A stretch of 64,000 nucleotides of DNA, taken from the NCBI RefSeq assembly GCF_020731285.1, contig NZ_JAJFOW010000030.1:1-64000 (forward strand), given 5' to 3'. The notes below the pieces were generated by a model that was not told the origin of the DNA, ran no database searches, and worked only from the letters and a program-made list of their open reading frames with translations. Made by a program: the position numbers and the translations under genes. This document shows, piece after piece, positions 17,487 to 26,951 of this stretch (positions within the stretch are counted from its first letter, which is position 1; each line of letters begins with the position of its first letter). This stretch comes from Cohnella baijiui (GTDB taxonomy: Bacteria > Bacillota > Bacilli > Paenibacillales > Paenibacillaceae).

Positions 17487-18440
17487 CTATTCTACGGCCG
17501 TATCTCCGTCCAACCGGCGTTTGACGGCGTTCGTGCCGGGTGCGACGCTCCCGTGGCCATAGCGTTTGGACGCGGCGGCGCTCGACGCGCTCGCGGGATG
17601 GCTCGCCCTTCTCGGCGGCTTTTGGCAGCGGAGGCAGGCATGCGTCCCCCGGCCGCCGACCACCGTCTTCACGATTGGCTGGCCGCATCGTTCGCAAGGC
17701 TCGCCGGTACGCCCGTAGGCTTTGAGTCGATGCTGGAACATGCCCATTTCGCCTTGTCCGTTGACGTACGACTTGATCGAGGATCCGCCGGCTTCGACGG
17801 CGTCCGCCAGCGTAGCGACGATCGAGGCGTGCAGCCGATTCAGGTCTCCGCGCGTAAGCGCATCCGCCCGCCGCTCGGGATGGATGCCGGCGACATGCAG
17901 CGCTTCGTCCACATATATATTCCCCAAACCCACGATCATTTCCTGATTCAGCAGCAGCGGCTTGATCTTTGTCGTCCGCTTGCCGAGCGCCCGCCGGAAC
18001 GCCTCCGGCGTAAACGTCTCGTCCAACGGCTCGAGGCCCAGCTTTCGCAGCGGCGGCGCTTCGAATTCTTCTCCGGGGGCAAACAGATGCATCGTCCCGA
18101 ACTGGCGCACGTCGGTATACCGCAGCTCCGTCCCGTCCGTAAAATGAAAAATGACGTGCGTATGCTTGCCCAGCGGGTCGTCCGTGTGATGCAGCCCGTA
18201 CCGGCCTTCCATGCGCAGATGCGACACGAGCACGAGCCCGTCCATCACGAGACGTAAAAACTTTCCTCTGCGCTCGACGGACGTGAACGTCCGTCCTTCC
18301 AGCATCGCGGCAAACGCGAACGGATCGTCCGGCCGCTGCAGGATGCGAGGCAGGCGAACGGTCACCTCGCGGATCGTCTTGCCGACGATCAGCTGCTCGA
18401 GGGTCCGTCTCACCGTCTCGACCTCCGGCAATTCAGGCAT
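17487..18440 (-). CDS. mutM: Formamidopyrimidine-DNA glycosylase with C-terminal extension
   Basis: This 317-residue base-excision repair enzyme removes 8-oxoguanine and ring-opened purines and nicks the DNA. It has the catalytic N-terminus PELPEVE, the helix-two-turn-helix region and a zinc finger, CERCGQP...CLRCQ. The usual protein ends just after the finger at about 275 residues. Here about 40 more Ala/Ser/Arg-rich residues follow, with no family match. A frameshift close to the natural end could explain the tail. Confidence 0.95.
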   Translation of the reverse strand: MPELPEVETVRRTLEQLIVGKTIREVTVRLPRILQRPDDPFAFAAMLEGRTFTSVERRGKFLRLVMDGLVLVSHLRMEGRYGLHHTDDPLGKHTHVIFHFTDGTELRYTDVRQFGTMHLFAPGEEFEAPPLRKLGLEPLDETFTPEAFRRALGKRTTKIKPLLLNQEMIVGLGNIYVDEALHVAGIHPERRADALTRGDLNRLHASIVATLADAVEAGGSSIKSYVNGQGEMGMFQHRLKAYGRTGEPCERCGQPIVKTVVGGRGTHACLRCQKPPRRASHPASASSAAASKRYGHGSVAPGTNAVKRRLDGDTAVE

Positions 18441-18686
18441 TTCCTTCACCTCTTTCTTGTTGTCCGCCAACGAGCTGACGCGGAGATCATCGATTTGATT
18501 CACGACATTAAATGTTCTATCCGAAAGGCAACAGGGGCGGCCCGACTTGCTCCGCCCCCATGACTCGTATCGTCGTTCCCGCAGAATGCAACGGTCAAAG
18601 GACCTGCCACCCATTGTACCATCTGAAGGCAAAAAACGCCTCCTTTTCCTGAAACGCGCTGGCCGGCCCTTCTTCCGTTTCGCCCT
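18441..18686. other. Gap between mutM and polA
   Basis: The 246-bp gap holds no convincing gene. A hairpin ggggcgg...ccgcccc near 18533-18558 lacks a T-tract. It may contain the mutM promoter on the minus strand, but I cannot place one with confidence. Confidence 0.4.
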
Positions 18687-21380
18687 TTATTTTGCTTCGT
18701 ACCAATTGACGCCCGCACTCACCTCGGCGAGCAGCGGCACGTCCAGCGTCAGCGCCTGAGCCATCACCGTCGGTACGAGCTCGCGCATCGTCTCCAGCTC
18801 CTCCGGCGGCACCTCGAACACGAGTTCGTCGTGTACCTGCAGGAGCATGCGGCTCTTCAGCCCGCGCTCGCGGAGCGCCTCGTCCATCCGCACCATCGCG
18901 AGCTTGATGATGTCGGCGGCCGTGCCCTGGATCGGCGTATTCATCGCCGTCCGCTCGGCAAAGGAGCGCAAATTGAAATTCGACGAGCGGATGTCCGGCA
19001 AGTAGCGGCGGCGCTCCAGCAGCGTCTTCACGTAGCCGTCCCGTTTGGCTTGTTCGACGATATCGTCCATATAGCGGCGCACGCCCGGGAAGGCGTTGAA
19101 GTACTGCTCGATAAACGCGGCGGCTTCCTTCCGCGTGATGTGCAGGTTTTGCGAAAGGCCGTAGTCGCTAATGCCGTAAACGATGCCGAAGTTGACCGCC
19201 TTCGCCTGGCGGCGCATGTTGGCGTCCACCTGATCGGCCGGTACGCCGAACACGTCCATGGCCGTCTTCGTATGGACGTCCATCTCCTTGCGGAACGCTT
19301 CCTTCAGTCCCTCGTCCCCGGAAATGTGCGCGAGCACGCGCAGCTCGATCTGCGAATAGTCCGCCGCGAGGATAAGCCAGCCGGGCTCGGAAGGAACGAA
19401 CGCCTTGCGGATCTGGCGGCCTTCCTCCATCCGGATCGGAATATTTTGCAGGTTCGGGTACTGGCTGCTCAGCCGGCCCGTCGCCGCGATCGTCTGCCGG
19501 TAATACGTGTGGATTTTGCCGTCCTCGGGACGGATTTCCTTCAGCAGCCCTTCAATATACGTCGACTGCAGCTTGGTCAGCTGACGATAATGAAGGATCA
19601 GCCGCACGATTTCGTGATAAGGCTCCAGCTTCTCCAGCACTTCGGCATCGGTCGAGTAACCGGTCTTCGTCTTTTTGACGACCGGGAGACCGAGCTTCTC
19701 GAACAGCACGTCCCCGAGCTGTTTGGTCGAGCCGATGTTGAATTCAAAGCCCGCAAGCCGGTAGATCTGCGCGGTCGTCTGCTCGATGCGGCTCTGGAAC
19801 TCCTTGCCCAGCTCTTCGAGCGCGCTCGCTTCCACAACGATGCCCTGCTTTTCCATGCCGGCCAGGATGACGGCGAGCGGCTGCTCCAGCTCGTAGTAGA
19901 GCCGCTGCATGCCCGCCTCCTCCAACGCCGCGGCGAGCGGGTCGGCGAGCCGGCGGACGGCGTCGGCTTTGGCCGCCAGATGCGTCGCCAACGTCTCTTC
20001 GTCCGGGACGCGGAACTTCGCGCCCTTGCCGTAGACGGACTCGTCCGACGGCACGCCGGCCAGGCCATACCGCGACAGCAAGCCGGTGAGCGACGGATCG
20101 GCCTCCGTCGGGTCGAGCAAGTAAGCCGCGAGCTGCATGCAGAACGTCTGGCCGCGCAGCGCGATGCCGCTCCGCGCGAGCACGAGCTCGGCGCGATGCA
20201 GGTCGTAGCCGCGCTTGTCGATCTTCTCGTCCGCGAGCCACGCTCTCAGCGGTCCCGCATCGGGCTCGCCCAGACGCGCATAGGGCACGACGAACACCCG
20301 CTCGCCGCAAACGACGGCCAGTCCGATCCCTTCGCTCTGATGCGGGTTGTCCCCGCCGGCTTCGACCAACAGCGCTTCCGCCTGCGGCAACGCATCGGAA
20401 AGCGCCGCCCATTCGTCGGCGCCGCGCACGAGCACCGCCTCGAATGCGGGCGCGGGGGCGCCCTGGGCCGCATCGGCTCCCGCCGTGCTGCCCGACAGAT
20501 CGAGCCGTTCGAGGAGCGACTTGAACTCCAGCTTCCGCAGCGCCGCCGCGAGCGTGGGGGCCTCGTAGCCTTTCCAGGCCAGCTCCGTCCATTGCTGCTC
20601 CAGCGGCACTTCGCGGAAGATCGTGGCCAGCTCTTTGCTCATGCGGGCGGAGTCCTGATTCGTCCTCACGTTCTCGCCCAGCTTGCCCTTGATCTCGCCG
20701 GCGTGCGCGAGCACTTCCTCGACCGTGCCATATTCGGCCAGCAGCTTCAGCGCCGTCTTCTCGCCGACGCCGGGGATGCCCGGAATATTATCGGACGAAT
20801 CGCCCATCAGGCCCTTCAGATCGACGATCTGCGCCGGCGTGAGGCCGTATTTTTCCGCGATCTCGTCCGGCGCGTAGCGCTCCGTCTCGCTGACTCCCTT
20901 GCGGGTGAGCAGCACGGTCACCTGTTCGGAGGCGAGCTGGAGCATGTCCTTGTCGCCGGAGACGACGACGGCTGTTTGCCCCTGCTCCTCCGCACGCAGC
21001 GTCAGCGTGCCAATGATGTCGTCCGCCTCGTAGCCCGCCAGCTCGAATTGCGGGATCGAAAATGCCTGCAGCAGCTCCTTGAGCAGCGGGAACTGCTCGG
21101 ACAACTCCGGCGGCGTCTTCTGGCGTCCGCCCTTGTAATCCGCATAGCCTTCGTGACGGAAAACCGTCTTGCCCGCGTCGAAAGCGACGAGCAGATGCGT
21201 CGGCCGCTCCTCCTCGAGCACCTTCAGCAGCATCGTCGTAAACCCGAACACGGCATTGGTATGCATGCCGCTGCTGTTCGTAAGCGGAGGCATGGCGTAA
21301 AAGGCGCGGTTGATGATGCTGTTGCCGTCGATCAGCAGCAGCTTGTCCGTTCCGTTCTCGGTCGTCTTTTCGTTGGCCAT
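18687..21380 (-). CDS. polA: DNA polymerase I
   Basis: The 897-residue enzyme fills gaps and removes RNA primers. It has an N-terminal 5'-nuclease domain (LLIDGNSIINRAFYAMP; GYEADDIIGT; GDKDMLQL), a middle domain, and a family A polymerase domain with motif A (DYSQIELRVLAH), motif B (RRQAKAVNFGIVYG) and motif C (QVHDELVFEVP). The 3'-5' exonuclease core is degenerate: the expected DxE is replaced by LLVEAGGDN, as in other Bacillus-type Pol I enzymes that lack proofreading. ATG at 21380 follows a GGGGTGGATC site. mutM lies downstream on the same strand. Confidence 0.97.
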   Translation of the reverse strand: MANEKTTENGTDKLLLIDGNSIINRAFYAMPPLTNSSGMHTNAVFGFTTMLLKVLEEERPTHLLVAFDAGKTVFRHEGYADYKGGRQKTPPELSEQFPLLKELLQAFSIPQFELAGYEADDIIGTLTLRAEEQGQTAVVVSGDKDMLQLASEQVTVLLTRKGVSETERYAPDEIAEKYGLTPAQIVDLKGLMGDSSDNIPGIPGVGEKTALKLLAEYGTVEEVLAHAGEIKGKLGENVRTNQDSARMSKELATIFREVPLEQQWTELAWKGYEAPTLAAALRKLEFKSLLERLDLSGSTAGADAAQGAPAPAFEAVLVRGADEWAALSDALPQAEALLVEAGGDNPHQSEGIGLAVVCGERVFVVPYARLGEPDAGPLRAWLADEKIDKRGYDLHRAELVLARSGIALRGQTFCMQLAAYLLDPTEADPSLTGLLSRYGLAGVPSDESVYGKGAKFRVPDEETLATHLAAKADAVRRLADPLAAALEEAGMQRLYYELEQPLAVILAGMEKQGIVVEASALEELGKEFQSRIEQTTAQIYRLAGFEFNIGSTKQLGDVLFEKLGLPVVKKTKTGYSTDAEVLEKLEPYHEIVRLILHYRQLTKLQSTYIEGLLKEIRPEDGKIHTYYRQTIAATGRLSSQYPNLQNIPIRMEEGRQIRKAFVPSEPGWLILAADYSQIELRVLAHISGDEGLKEAFRKEMDVHTKTAMDVFGVPADQVDANMRRQAKAVNFGIVYGISDYGLSQNLHITRKEAAAFIEQYFNAFPGVRRYMDDIVEQAKRDGYVKTLLERRRYLPDIRSSNFNLRSFAERTAMNTPIQGTAADIIKLAMVRMDEALRERGLKSRMLLQVHDELVFEVPPEELETMRELVPTVMAQALTLDVPLLAEVSAGVNWYEAK

Positions 21381-21652
21381 CGTTATCGATCCACCCCATC
21401 CGGCAGCTTCTTTTAATAGAAACATCATACCATATTCGCACATGCCCTAGCGACGTTTGGAAAACAAATCCAGCGCCATGCGCTTGGTGCTGCAGCGCGC
21501 ACGCTCGCAACCGGGGTTAAACGCGGCCATTCGGACCTAAGATGAGAGAGGGAGGCGCACGAAGGCGGACGGCCTGGGACGCGAGTCGCGGAACCTTTGA
21601 ACCTTTTTCGCGTTGAAATAAGTATGGACTTGCCATGGGAAGGAAGATTCGG

Positions 21653-22135
21653 ATGAGAAAAGCGCTTTACGTCTTCATCGGTATGATTATCGGCACGATG
21701 ATCAGCTTCGGTCTCGGCGCCAGCCGGGGCAAGCTGGACAGCCTGATCGGGAAGGGGGTTCAGAGCGAGCGGACGCTTCAGTACGGCGGAGAAGCCATCG
21801 GCACCGCGGTCGTGATCGACGGGAAGACATTCGCTCCGCTGCGGACGTTGGCGGATCGGCTTGGGCTCAACGTCGACTTCGGCATAGACGCGGTCAAGAT
21901 GGAGGCGGCGAATCTGACGATTCAGCGCCCCAAAAACCTGACGTTGGGCCAAGTCGAGAACAACATCGCCATGCTGTCCCATCGGCTGGATCAGCTGTTG
22001 AGCGAGATGGACGGCGGAGCGGTTACCAGGTCCCAGCAAATGAATCTGGCGACCGTCAGGCTATACCTGGCGATGAACGAGAAATGGAAGCTGGAGCTGC
22101 TAGGCGTTCCCTCCGCCGTCATTTCCACGTCTTGA
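21653..22135 (+). CDS. Stalk-domain (copper amine oxidase N-like) membrane-anchored protein
   Basis: This 160-residue protein has one N-terminal membrane segment (residues 4-24, IGMIIGTMISFGLGA) and a short region of the copper-amine-oxidase-N/stalk type (VIDGKTFAPLRTLADRLGLNVDF), a cell-surface domain abundant in Paenibacillus. The C-terminal half looks helical. ATG at 21653 is preferred over 21635 because GGAAGGAAG is well spaced from it. The stalk part is only about half the usual length. The function is unknown. Confidence 0.75.
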   Translation: MRKALYVFIGMIIGTMISFGLGASRGKLDSLIGKGVQSERTLQYGGEAIGTAVVIDGKTFAPLRTLADRLGLNVDFGIDAVKMEAANLTIQRPKNLTLGQVENNIAMLSHRLDQLLSEMDGGAVTRSQQMNLATVRLYLAMNEKWKLELLGVPSAVISTS

Positions 22136-22252
22136 ATATTAAGAAGAATTTAAGCCCTGGTCCGAACGGGTTATGCTATATTGGCCTTGACGGCCGGGCG
22201 CCAGCGCTTAAGGCTTTGCAACGATCGATTGAAAGCTTTACGGGAGGTACCG

Positions 22253-22954
22253 ATGTCTGCCAGAGAGACCATTCTGCTCGTCGACGACGAGCGCGAGATC
22301 GTCAAATTGATGGAAATTTACTTCAAAAACGAAGGATACCGGCTCCTTCAAGCTTCCGACGGCATGGAGGCGCTCGAACTGCTGCAATCCCACGACGTGG
22401 ATCTGATCATCCTGGACGTCATGATGCCCCGCATGGACGGGATTGAAGCCTGCATGCGAATCCGCGAGGCGCGGGACATGCCGATCATCATGCTGTCCGC
22501 GAAAAGCCAGGATATCGACAAGATCGCCGGCCTCAGCATCGGCGCGGACGATTACGTCACCAAGCCGTTCAACCCGCTGGAGCTGATGGCCCGGGTCAAG
22601 TCGCAGCTTCGCCGCTACAAGAAATTCAGCTACCGTCCCGCCGAATCCCGCGACGAGATCCAGATCGACGACCTCGTCATCAATTTCGCCACCCATACCG
22701 TTACCGTAGATCAGCAGGAAGTGAAGCTCACGCCCCGCGAGTTCGCCATCCTGAAGCTGCTCGCCGTCAACCGCGGCATCGTGCTCAGCATGGACAAGAT
22801 TTACGAGGAAGTATGGAACGAGCCGTTCATGGAATCGAAAAACACGGTCATGGTGCACATCCGGAAAATCCGCGAGAAAATCGAGCGGGATCCGCAGCAT
22901 CCGCGATATATCAAGACGGTTTGGGGCATCGGCTACAAGATGGAAGCAAATTGA
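22253..22954 (+). CDS. OmpR-family response regulator (VanR-like)
   Basis: The 233-residue protein has a receiver domain with the phosphorylation site in LIILDVMMPRMDG and a C-terminal winged helix (LTPREFAILKLL; VMVHIRKIREKIE). The receiver most resembles VanR-type regulators (SAKSQDIDKIAGLSIGADDYVTKPFNPLELMARVKSQLRRY). GGGAGG precedes the ATG. The histidine kinase gene starts 18 bp downstream. Upstream, TTTAAG-17-TATGCT is a possible promoter with a TTAAG direct repeat next to it. Targets are unknown; no van ligase gene is present. Confidence 0.93.
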   Translation: MSARETILLVDDEREIVKLMEIYFKNEGYRLLQASDGMEALELLQSHDVDLIILDVMMPRMDGIEACMRIREARDMPIIMLSAKSQDIDKIAGLSIGADDYVTKPFNPLELMARVKSQLRRYKKFSYRPAESRDEIQIDDLVINFATHTVTVDQQEVKLTPREFAILKLLAVNRGIVLSMDKIYEEVWNEPFMESKNTVMVHIRKIREKIERDPQHPRYIKTVWGIGYKMEAN

Positions 22955-22972
22955 GGAATGGAGGGCTTCCGC

Positions 22973-24202
22973 ATGCGGCTGAAATGGCTCTATTCCATCC
23001 GCACGAAGTTTTTGCTGTACGGCTTGTCCAGCGCGGCGCTTACGATCGCCCTGCTGCTCATCGGCCGGCAGCTCGCCACTTACCTGATCGGGTATCCCCC
23101 GTTCATCCAACCGCTGCGCTGGGTCATCAACAACATCGGCTCCTTGCCCACCATGGTCGTGATCGGGTTGACCGTGTTTTTCCTCCTTTTTTTCTCGTTC
23201 AGCATGAGCACGATCCGCTACATGGAGGAGATCGACGGCGCGCTGCGGGAAATCGGAGACGGCCGGCTCGATTACGAGATTCCCGTCAAGACATCGGACG
23301 AGCTCGGGCAGATCGCGAGCAGCGTCAACCGGATGACGGGCGAGCTCACCACATACTTGAAGCGGATTACGAGCGGTCTCGAGGAGATCGCCGAAGGCCG
23401 ATTTGACCGGACGATCCCCGTCGAATCCGGCGAGCTCGCCAAGGTGGCCGAAAGCATCAATCGGATGGCCGCGCAGCTCAACCGGTCCATCATGGAGGAA
23501 CGGAACGCCGAGAAAACGAAAAACGACCTGATCACGGGCGTCTCGCACGACCTGCGCACCCCGCTCACGTCCATCCTCGGCTTCCTCGAGGTCATCGAGC
23601 AGGACCGTTACCAGGATGAGGTGGAGCTGCGCCACTATGTCAATATCGCCTACGGCAAGGCGATCACCCTCAAAAAGCTGATCGAGGACCTGTTCGAATA
23701 TACGCGCATCAACAACGGCCTTCCTCTCCGGCTGGAGGAGCTCGACCTCGTCGACTTCCTGCGCCAGCTTGCCGAGGAATTCGTCCCGAGCCTGGAGCAG
23801 GCGGAGATGGCGTGCCGGATCGCGGCTCCGCAGGAGACCGTCCACATCCTCGCGGACGGGGACCTGCTCGTCCGCAGCTTCGACAACCTGATCGCCAACG
23901 CGATCCAATACGGCCGCGAAGGCCAATTCGTGGACGTCGCCATCGCGGCCGAAGACGATCAGGCGGTCGTCTCGGTCATCAACTACGGCGAGCCGATCCC
24001 GCAGCGCGACCTGCCGTTCATTTTCGACCGGTTCTACCGCGTCGAGCGGTCCCGCTCGAAGGAGACGGGCGGCACCGGGCTCGGGCTGGCCATCGCCAAG
24101 AGCATCATCGAGGTGCACGGCGGGCGGATCTCTGCCCGGAGCGACCGCGAACGGACCGCGTTCGAGGTGCGCTTCCCGCTCGTCGCGGATCCCTCGTCTT
24201 AA
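22973..24202 (+). CDS. Sensor histidine kinase, partner of the VanR-like regulator
   Basis: The 409-residue kinase has two membrane segments (about residues 12-32 and 56-80) with only a short outer loop, then HAMP, a HisKA dimerisation helix with the phospho-acceptor His in ITGVSHDLRTPLTSILGF, and an ATPase domain (NLIANAIQYG; GTGLGLAI). ATG at 22973 is chosen for the GGAGGG site; ATG at 22958 is possible. The small outer loop suggests sensing in or at the membrane, as in cell-envelope stress kinases. Confidence 0.93.
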   Translation: MRLKWLYSIRTKFLLYGLSSAALTIALLLIGRQLATYLIGYPPFIQPLRWVINNIGSLPTMVVIGLTVFFLLFFSFSMSTIRYMEEIDGALREIGDGRLDYEIPVKTSDELGQIASSVNRMTGELTTYLKRITSGLEEIAEGRFDRTIPVESGELAKVAESINRMAAQLNRSIMEERNAEKTKNDLITGVSHDLRTPLTSILGFLEVIEQDRYQDEVELRHYVNIAYGKAITLKKLIEDLFEYTRINNGLPLRLEELDLVDFLRQLAEEFVPSLEQAEMACRIAAPQETVHILADGDLLVRSFDNLIANAIQYGREGQFVDVAIAAEDDQAVVSVINYGEPIPQRDLPFIFDRFYRVERSRSKETGGTGLGLAIAKSIIEVHGGRISARSDRERTAFEVRFPLVADPSS

Positions 24203-24581
24203 AATTTTCACCCAACGCCAAACTACTTCCCCCCACAAGCAAAAGGACCTCATTTCCACCGGAAAACGAGGTCCTTTTGCTTACAGAGATGATCGTAACG
24301 CAGCGTTTCTCCGTCCCCCATTTTCCGGTCCAAGCCATTTTGACGCCCCCTCCCTGCCCCACGAGACAAGCGCCGCCATAGTGGGTAAGAGTTCGGTAGG
24401 GCTCCGCGCTTGGGCCCAACGTCCCTCTCCATTTCTAAGAGAATGATAAGCATTTGTTAAGAACTGCCCAAGGCGGTTGTTAAGCTTTCGCTTCTATAAT
24501 GCGAAGCAATGGTTGTTCGCGAGGACGGCGCACTCGGCCCGTTTTCGCCCGCAAAGACCCGGAGAGGAGTTTGACACCGCC
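24203..24581. other. Gap before the glycosyltransferase operon
   Basis: The gap holds the terminator at 24238-24281, then about 200 bp with no gene, then two ttgttaag words (24454-24461 and 24478-24485) and TATAAT at 24495-24500, which may be the -10 of the operon promoter. No good -35 is seen at 17 bp, so the promoter may need an activator. Confidence 0.4.
24238..24281. terminator. Bidirectional terminator after the histidine kinase gene
   Basis: A 14-bp perfect stem, agcaaaaggacctc/gaggtccttttgct, carries A- and T-runs in its arms and lies 36 bp after the stop codon. Confidence 0.8.
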
Positions 24582-25838
24582 ATGCGCATCGCTGCAAGAA
24601 AAGACGGAGCCGGCCTCGACGGCCGCTGGTCGCTGGCCATTCTGGCCGCTATCATCTGTCTGGCCGCATTCCTGAGGCTCGATTTTATCACGTCCGTCTC
24701 TCACAAAGTTTCGCACGACACGATCAACTACGACATTATGGTCCGTCAACTGCTCGAGCAAGGCGTTTACGCCTACAAGGATACGAAGCCGAACGCCCAG
24801 GTCACGCCGGGTTACCCGCTCCTGATGGCCGCCGTTTACAAAGCGGTCGATTATCGTCACCACGATCCGTATCCCGCCATCCGCTATCTGCAAGTACTCA
24901 TGAGCCTGGCGAATATCTGCCTGATTTATCTGCTGGGACGCAAGCTCGGCGGACAGGCCGTCGGGTGGATCGCCGCCCTAGCAGCCGCTATCTATCCGCC
25001 CTTCGTATGGACGACGGGCGCGATTCTGACGGAAACGATGGCGGCGCTGCTCTTTACGCTTTACGTTTTCCTGCAATTGATCGCCTTCGAGCGGCGCACG
25101 AAGCTGTCCGCCCTGCTGGCCGGCGTGGCGATGGGACTGACCGTGCTGACGCGTTCCGAGTTTCTGATCCTGATCGGAGCCAGCTACGCCTTCTTGTGGC
25201 TGTGGAAACGGGACTTCGCCGGCACGCTGAGGCTGCTCGCCTGGACTGTACTGGGCACGGCTATCGTGCTCTCGCCTTGGGTCATCCGCAACGCCGTCAG
25301 CCTGCACGAACTGGTTGTCGCCTCGACGCAGGTCAATCCGTTCGCCGCCGGCACGTATCCGAACAAGAACTACGAGGACGGCCTCGTCGACCGGCACGGC
25401 AAAACGCAGATGGAAGTCGCGAAGGAACGGCTGCGCGTCGGCTTTACCGAGCATACGTGGACGTTCGTCAAATGGTACACGGTCGGCAAGCTCAAATACA
25501 TTTACGGCGCAATGTTCTTCGGCAGCGGCCACGGTCCGCTCTATCCGGTCATCCCGATGAGGGGCGGCTATCATCTCTTGCTCATTTGGACGGGGCTCGT
25601 CTCGACCCTCGCCTTGGCCTACCGGTGGAGGCAGCCCGCCGCGCTGCTGGCGGTGCTGCTGGTCGTCATCACGGTGACGCGGCTTGCCTTCGTGCCCGAA
25701 TTCCGCTACAACTTTACGGCCATGCCGCTGATCATCGTCATCGACAGCTTCATCGCCGTTGCGCTGGCCAAGGCGCTGGCGAACCTGCGGCGGCCGAAGC
25801 CGGCTGCCGCATCCGAGACGAGGAGGAGTGCCGGATGA
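24582..25838 (+). CDS. Polytopic membrane glycosyltransferase (GT39/GT-C fold)
   Basis: This 418-residue protein has about ten membrane segments and the layout of dolichyl/undecaprenyl-phosphate-sugar-using GT-C enzymes (ArnT/PMT type). The first outer loop contains acidic residues (RLDFIT, SHDTINYD) as expected for catalysis, and PGYPLLMA is a common family block. It would transfer a sugar from a polyprenyl-phosphate donor to an acceptor outside the membrane. ATG at 24582 follows GGAGAGGAG. The stop overlaps the next start (ATGA), so translation is coupled. Confidence 0.85.
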   Translation: MRIAARKDGAGLDGRWSLAILAAIICLAAFLRLDFITSVSHKVSHDTINYDIMVRQLLEQGVYAYKDTKPNAQVTPGYPLLMAAVYKAVDYRHHDPYPAIRYLQVLMSLANICLIYLLGRKLGGQAVGWIAALAAAIYPPFVWTTGAILTETMAALLFTLYVFLQLIAFERRTKLSALLAGVAMGLTVLTRSEFLILIGASYAFLWLWKRDFAGTLRLLAWTVLGTAIVLSPWVIRNAVSLHELVVASTQVNPFAAGTYPNKNYEDGLVDRHGKTQMEVAKERLRVGFTEHTWTFVKWYTVGKLKYIYGAMFFGSGHGPLYPVIPMRGGYHLLLIWTGLVSTLALAYRWRQPAALLAVLLVVITVTRLAFVPEFRYNFTAMPLIIVIDSFIAVALAKALANLRRPKPAAASETRRSAG

Positions 25839-26557
25839 GAAACGACGTATTAATCATTGTTCCCGCCTTCAACGAAGCCGCCGGCATCCGCCGCGTGATC
25901 GCCTGGATCCGAGATGCCGTACCGTACGCGGACATCCTCGTCGTCAACGACGGGTCCACCGACGAAACGGGCGCCTTGGCCGCCGAGGAAGGCGCGCTGG
26001 TCGTGAACCTGAGCAACAATTTGGGTATCGGGGGAGCCGTGCAGACGGGGTATCGGTACGCGGCCGCGAACGGCTATGCGTATGCCGCGCAGATGGACGG
26101 CGACGGCCAGCACAATCCCGCGGACTTCGCCGATATGCTGAAGGCGCTGCAGGAGAGCGGGGCCGACATGGTCGTCGGCTCGCGGTTCCTGGCGAAGCAA
26201 GGATTTCAGTCGACCTTCGCCCGGCGCATCGGCATCGAGGTGCTGTCCCGCCTGCTCACCGGCCTGCTCCGCCGCAAGGTCAGCGACCCGACGTCGGGCT
26301 ACCGGCTCTGCGGCCGCCGCGCCCTGTCGCTGTTCGCGCAGGACTATCCGACCGATTACCCGGAGGTGGAGGCGCTCGTCTTGCTGGACAACCACGGCTT
26401 GACGTTCCGGGAAGTCCCGGTCGTCATGAAAGAACGCCTGGCCGGCACCTCCAGCATCTCTTCGCTGAAGTCGGTTTATTACATGATCAAGGTCATCCTG
26501 GCGGTCTTGATCACGAAGACCAAGAAGCGGAAATGGAGCGTGGGTTATGAAGCTTGA
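25835..26557 (+). CDS. Family 2 glycosyltransferase (polyprenyl-phosphate sugar synthase type)
   Basis: The 240-residue GT-A enzyme has VPAFNEAAGI, VVNDGSTDET, a DGDGQHNP metal-binding motif and DPTSGYRLCGRRAL, the pattern of DPM1-like enzymes that load a nucleotide sugar onto a lipid phosphate. Its start overlaps the preceding stop, and its stop overlaps DUF2304 by 11 bp. A separate downstream membrane domain is absent, as in type I/II enzymes. It likely makes the donor for the adjacent GT-C enzyme. Confidence 0.93.
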   Translation: MRNDVLIIVPAFNEAAGIRRVIAWIRDAVPYADILVVNDGSTDETGALAAEEGALVVNLSNNLGIGGAVQTGYRYAAANGYAYAAQMDGDGQHNPADFADMLKALQESGADMVVGSRFLAKQGFQSTFARRIGIEVLSRLLTGLLRRKVSDPTSGYRLCGRRALSLFAQDYPTDYPEVEALVLLDNHGLTFREVPVVMKERLAGTSSISSLKSVYYMIKVILAVLITKTKKRKWSVGYEA

Positions 26558-26951
26558 CATCTTCACGATCAGCTTCGTTCTCAGCATCGGCTTTACCGCC
26601 TGGATCCTCTACCTGATCCGGGCGCGCAAGCTGAAGGAACAGTACGCGATGCTCTGGCTGCTGCTCGGCCTCGTCATGATGGTGCTCTCGCTCTTCCCCT
26701 CCTTGCTCGACAAGGTCGCGCGGCTGATCGGCGTCGCCTATGCGCCGTCGCTGTTGTACCTGTTCGGTCTCGCGGGGGTACTGTTCATCCTGCTCCATCT
26801 GACGATCGCCGTCTCCTCGCTTACCCATCGCATCGTCGTCCTGACGCAGACCGTCGCGCTGCAGGAGCAGCGACTGTCGCAAGGCGAGCGCGAGACGGCG
26901 GCGGAGATCGAAGCGGCTGCGCAGCCTGCGGAAGGCGGCGATCTCCAATGA
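26547..26951 (+). CDS. DUF2304 membrane protein
   Basis: This 134-residue protein has three membrane segments (about residues 5-22, 34-52, 68-92) and a charged tail. DUF2304 proteins usually sit directly after DPM1-like glycosyltransferases, as here. A role in anchoring or aiding the glycosyltransferase is inferred; no activity is known. It overlaps both neighbours by a few bases, so the genes are tightly coupled. Confidence 0.88.
   Translation: MKLDIFTISFVLSIGFTAWILYLIRARKLKEQYAMLWLLLGLVMMVLSLFPSLLDKVARLIGVAYAPSLLYLFGLAGVLFILLHLTIAVSSLTHRIVVLTQTVALQEQRLSQGERETAAEIEAAAQPAEGGDLQ

Noticed and set aside
18831..21416. 861-codon plus-strand frame opposite polA
   Set aside because: Antisense shadow of a certain gene in GC-rich DNA, with Arg/Leu/Gln-rich composition and no domain.
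21381..21652. Small gene in the gap between polA and the stalk-domain gene
   Set aside because: No frame with RBS and protein-like composition; probably divergent promoters only.
22253..24202. Vancomycin-resistance locus
   Set aside because: Regulator and kinase resemble VanR/VanS, but no vanH, D-Ala ligase or vanX-like gene is present.
22238..24259. 673-codon minus-strand frame opposite the two-component genes
   Set aside because: Shadow frame rich in Arg, Asp and His; the plus-strand genes carry all family motifs.
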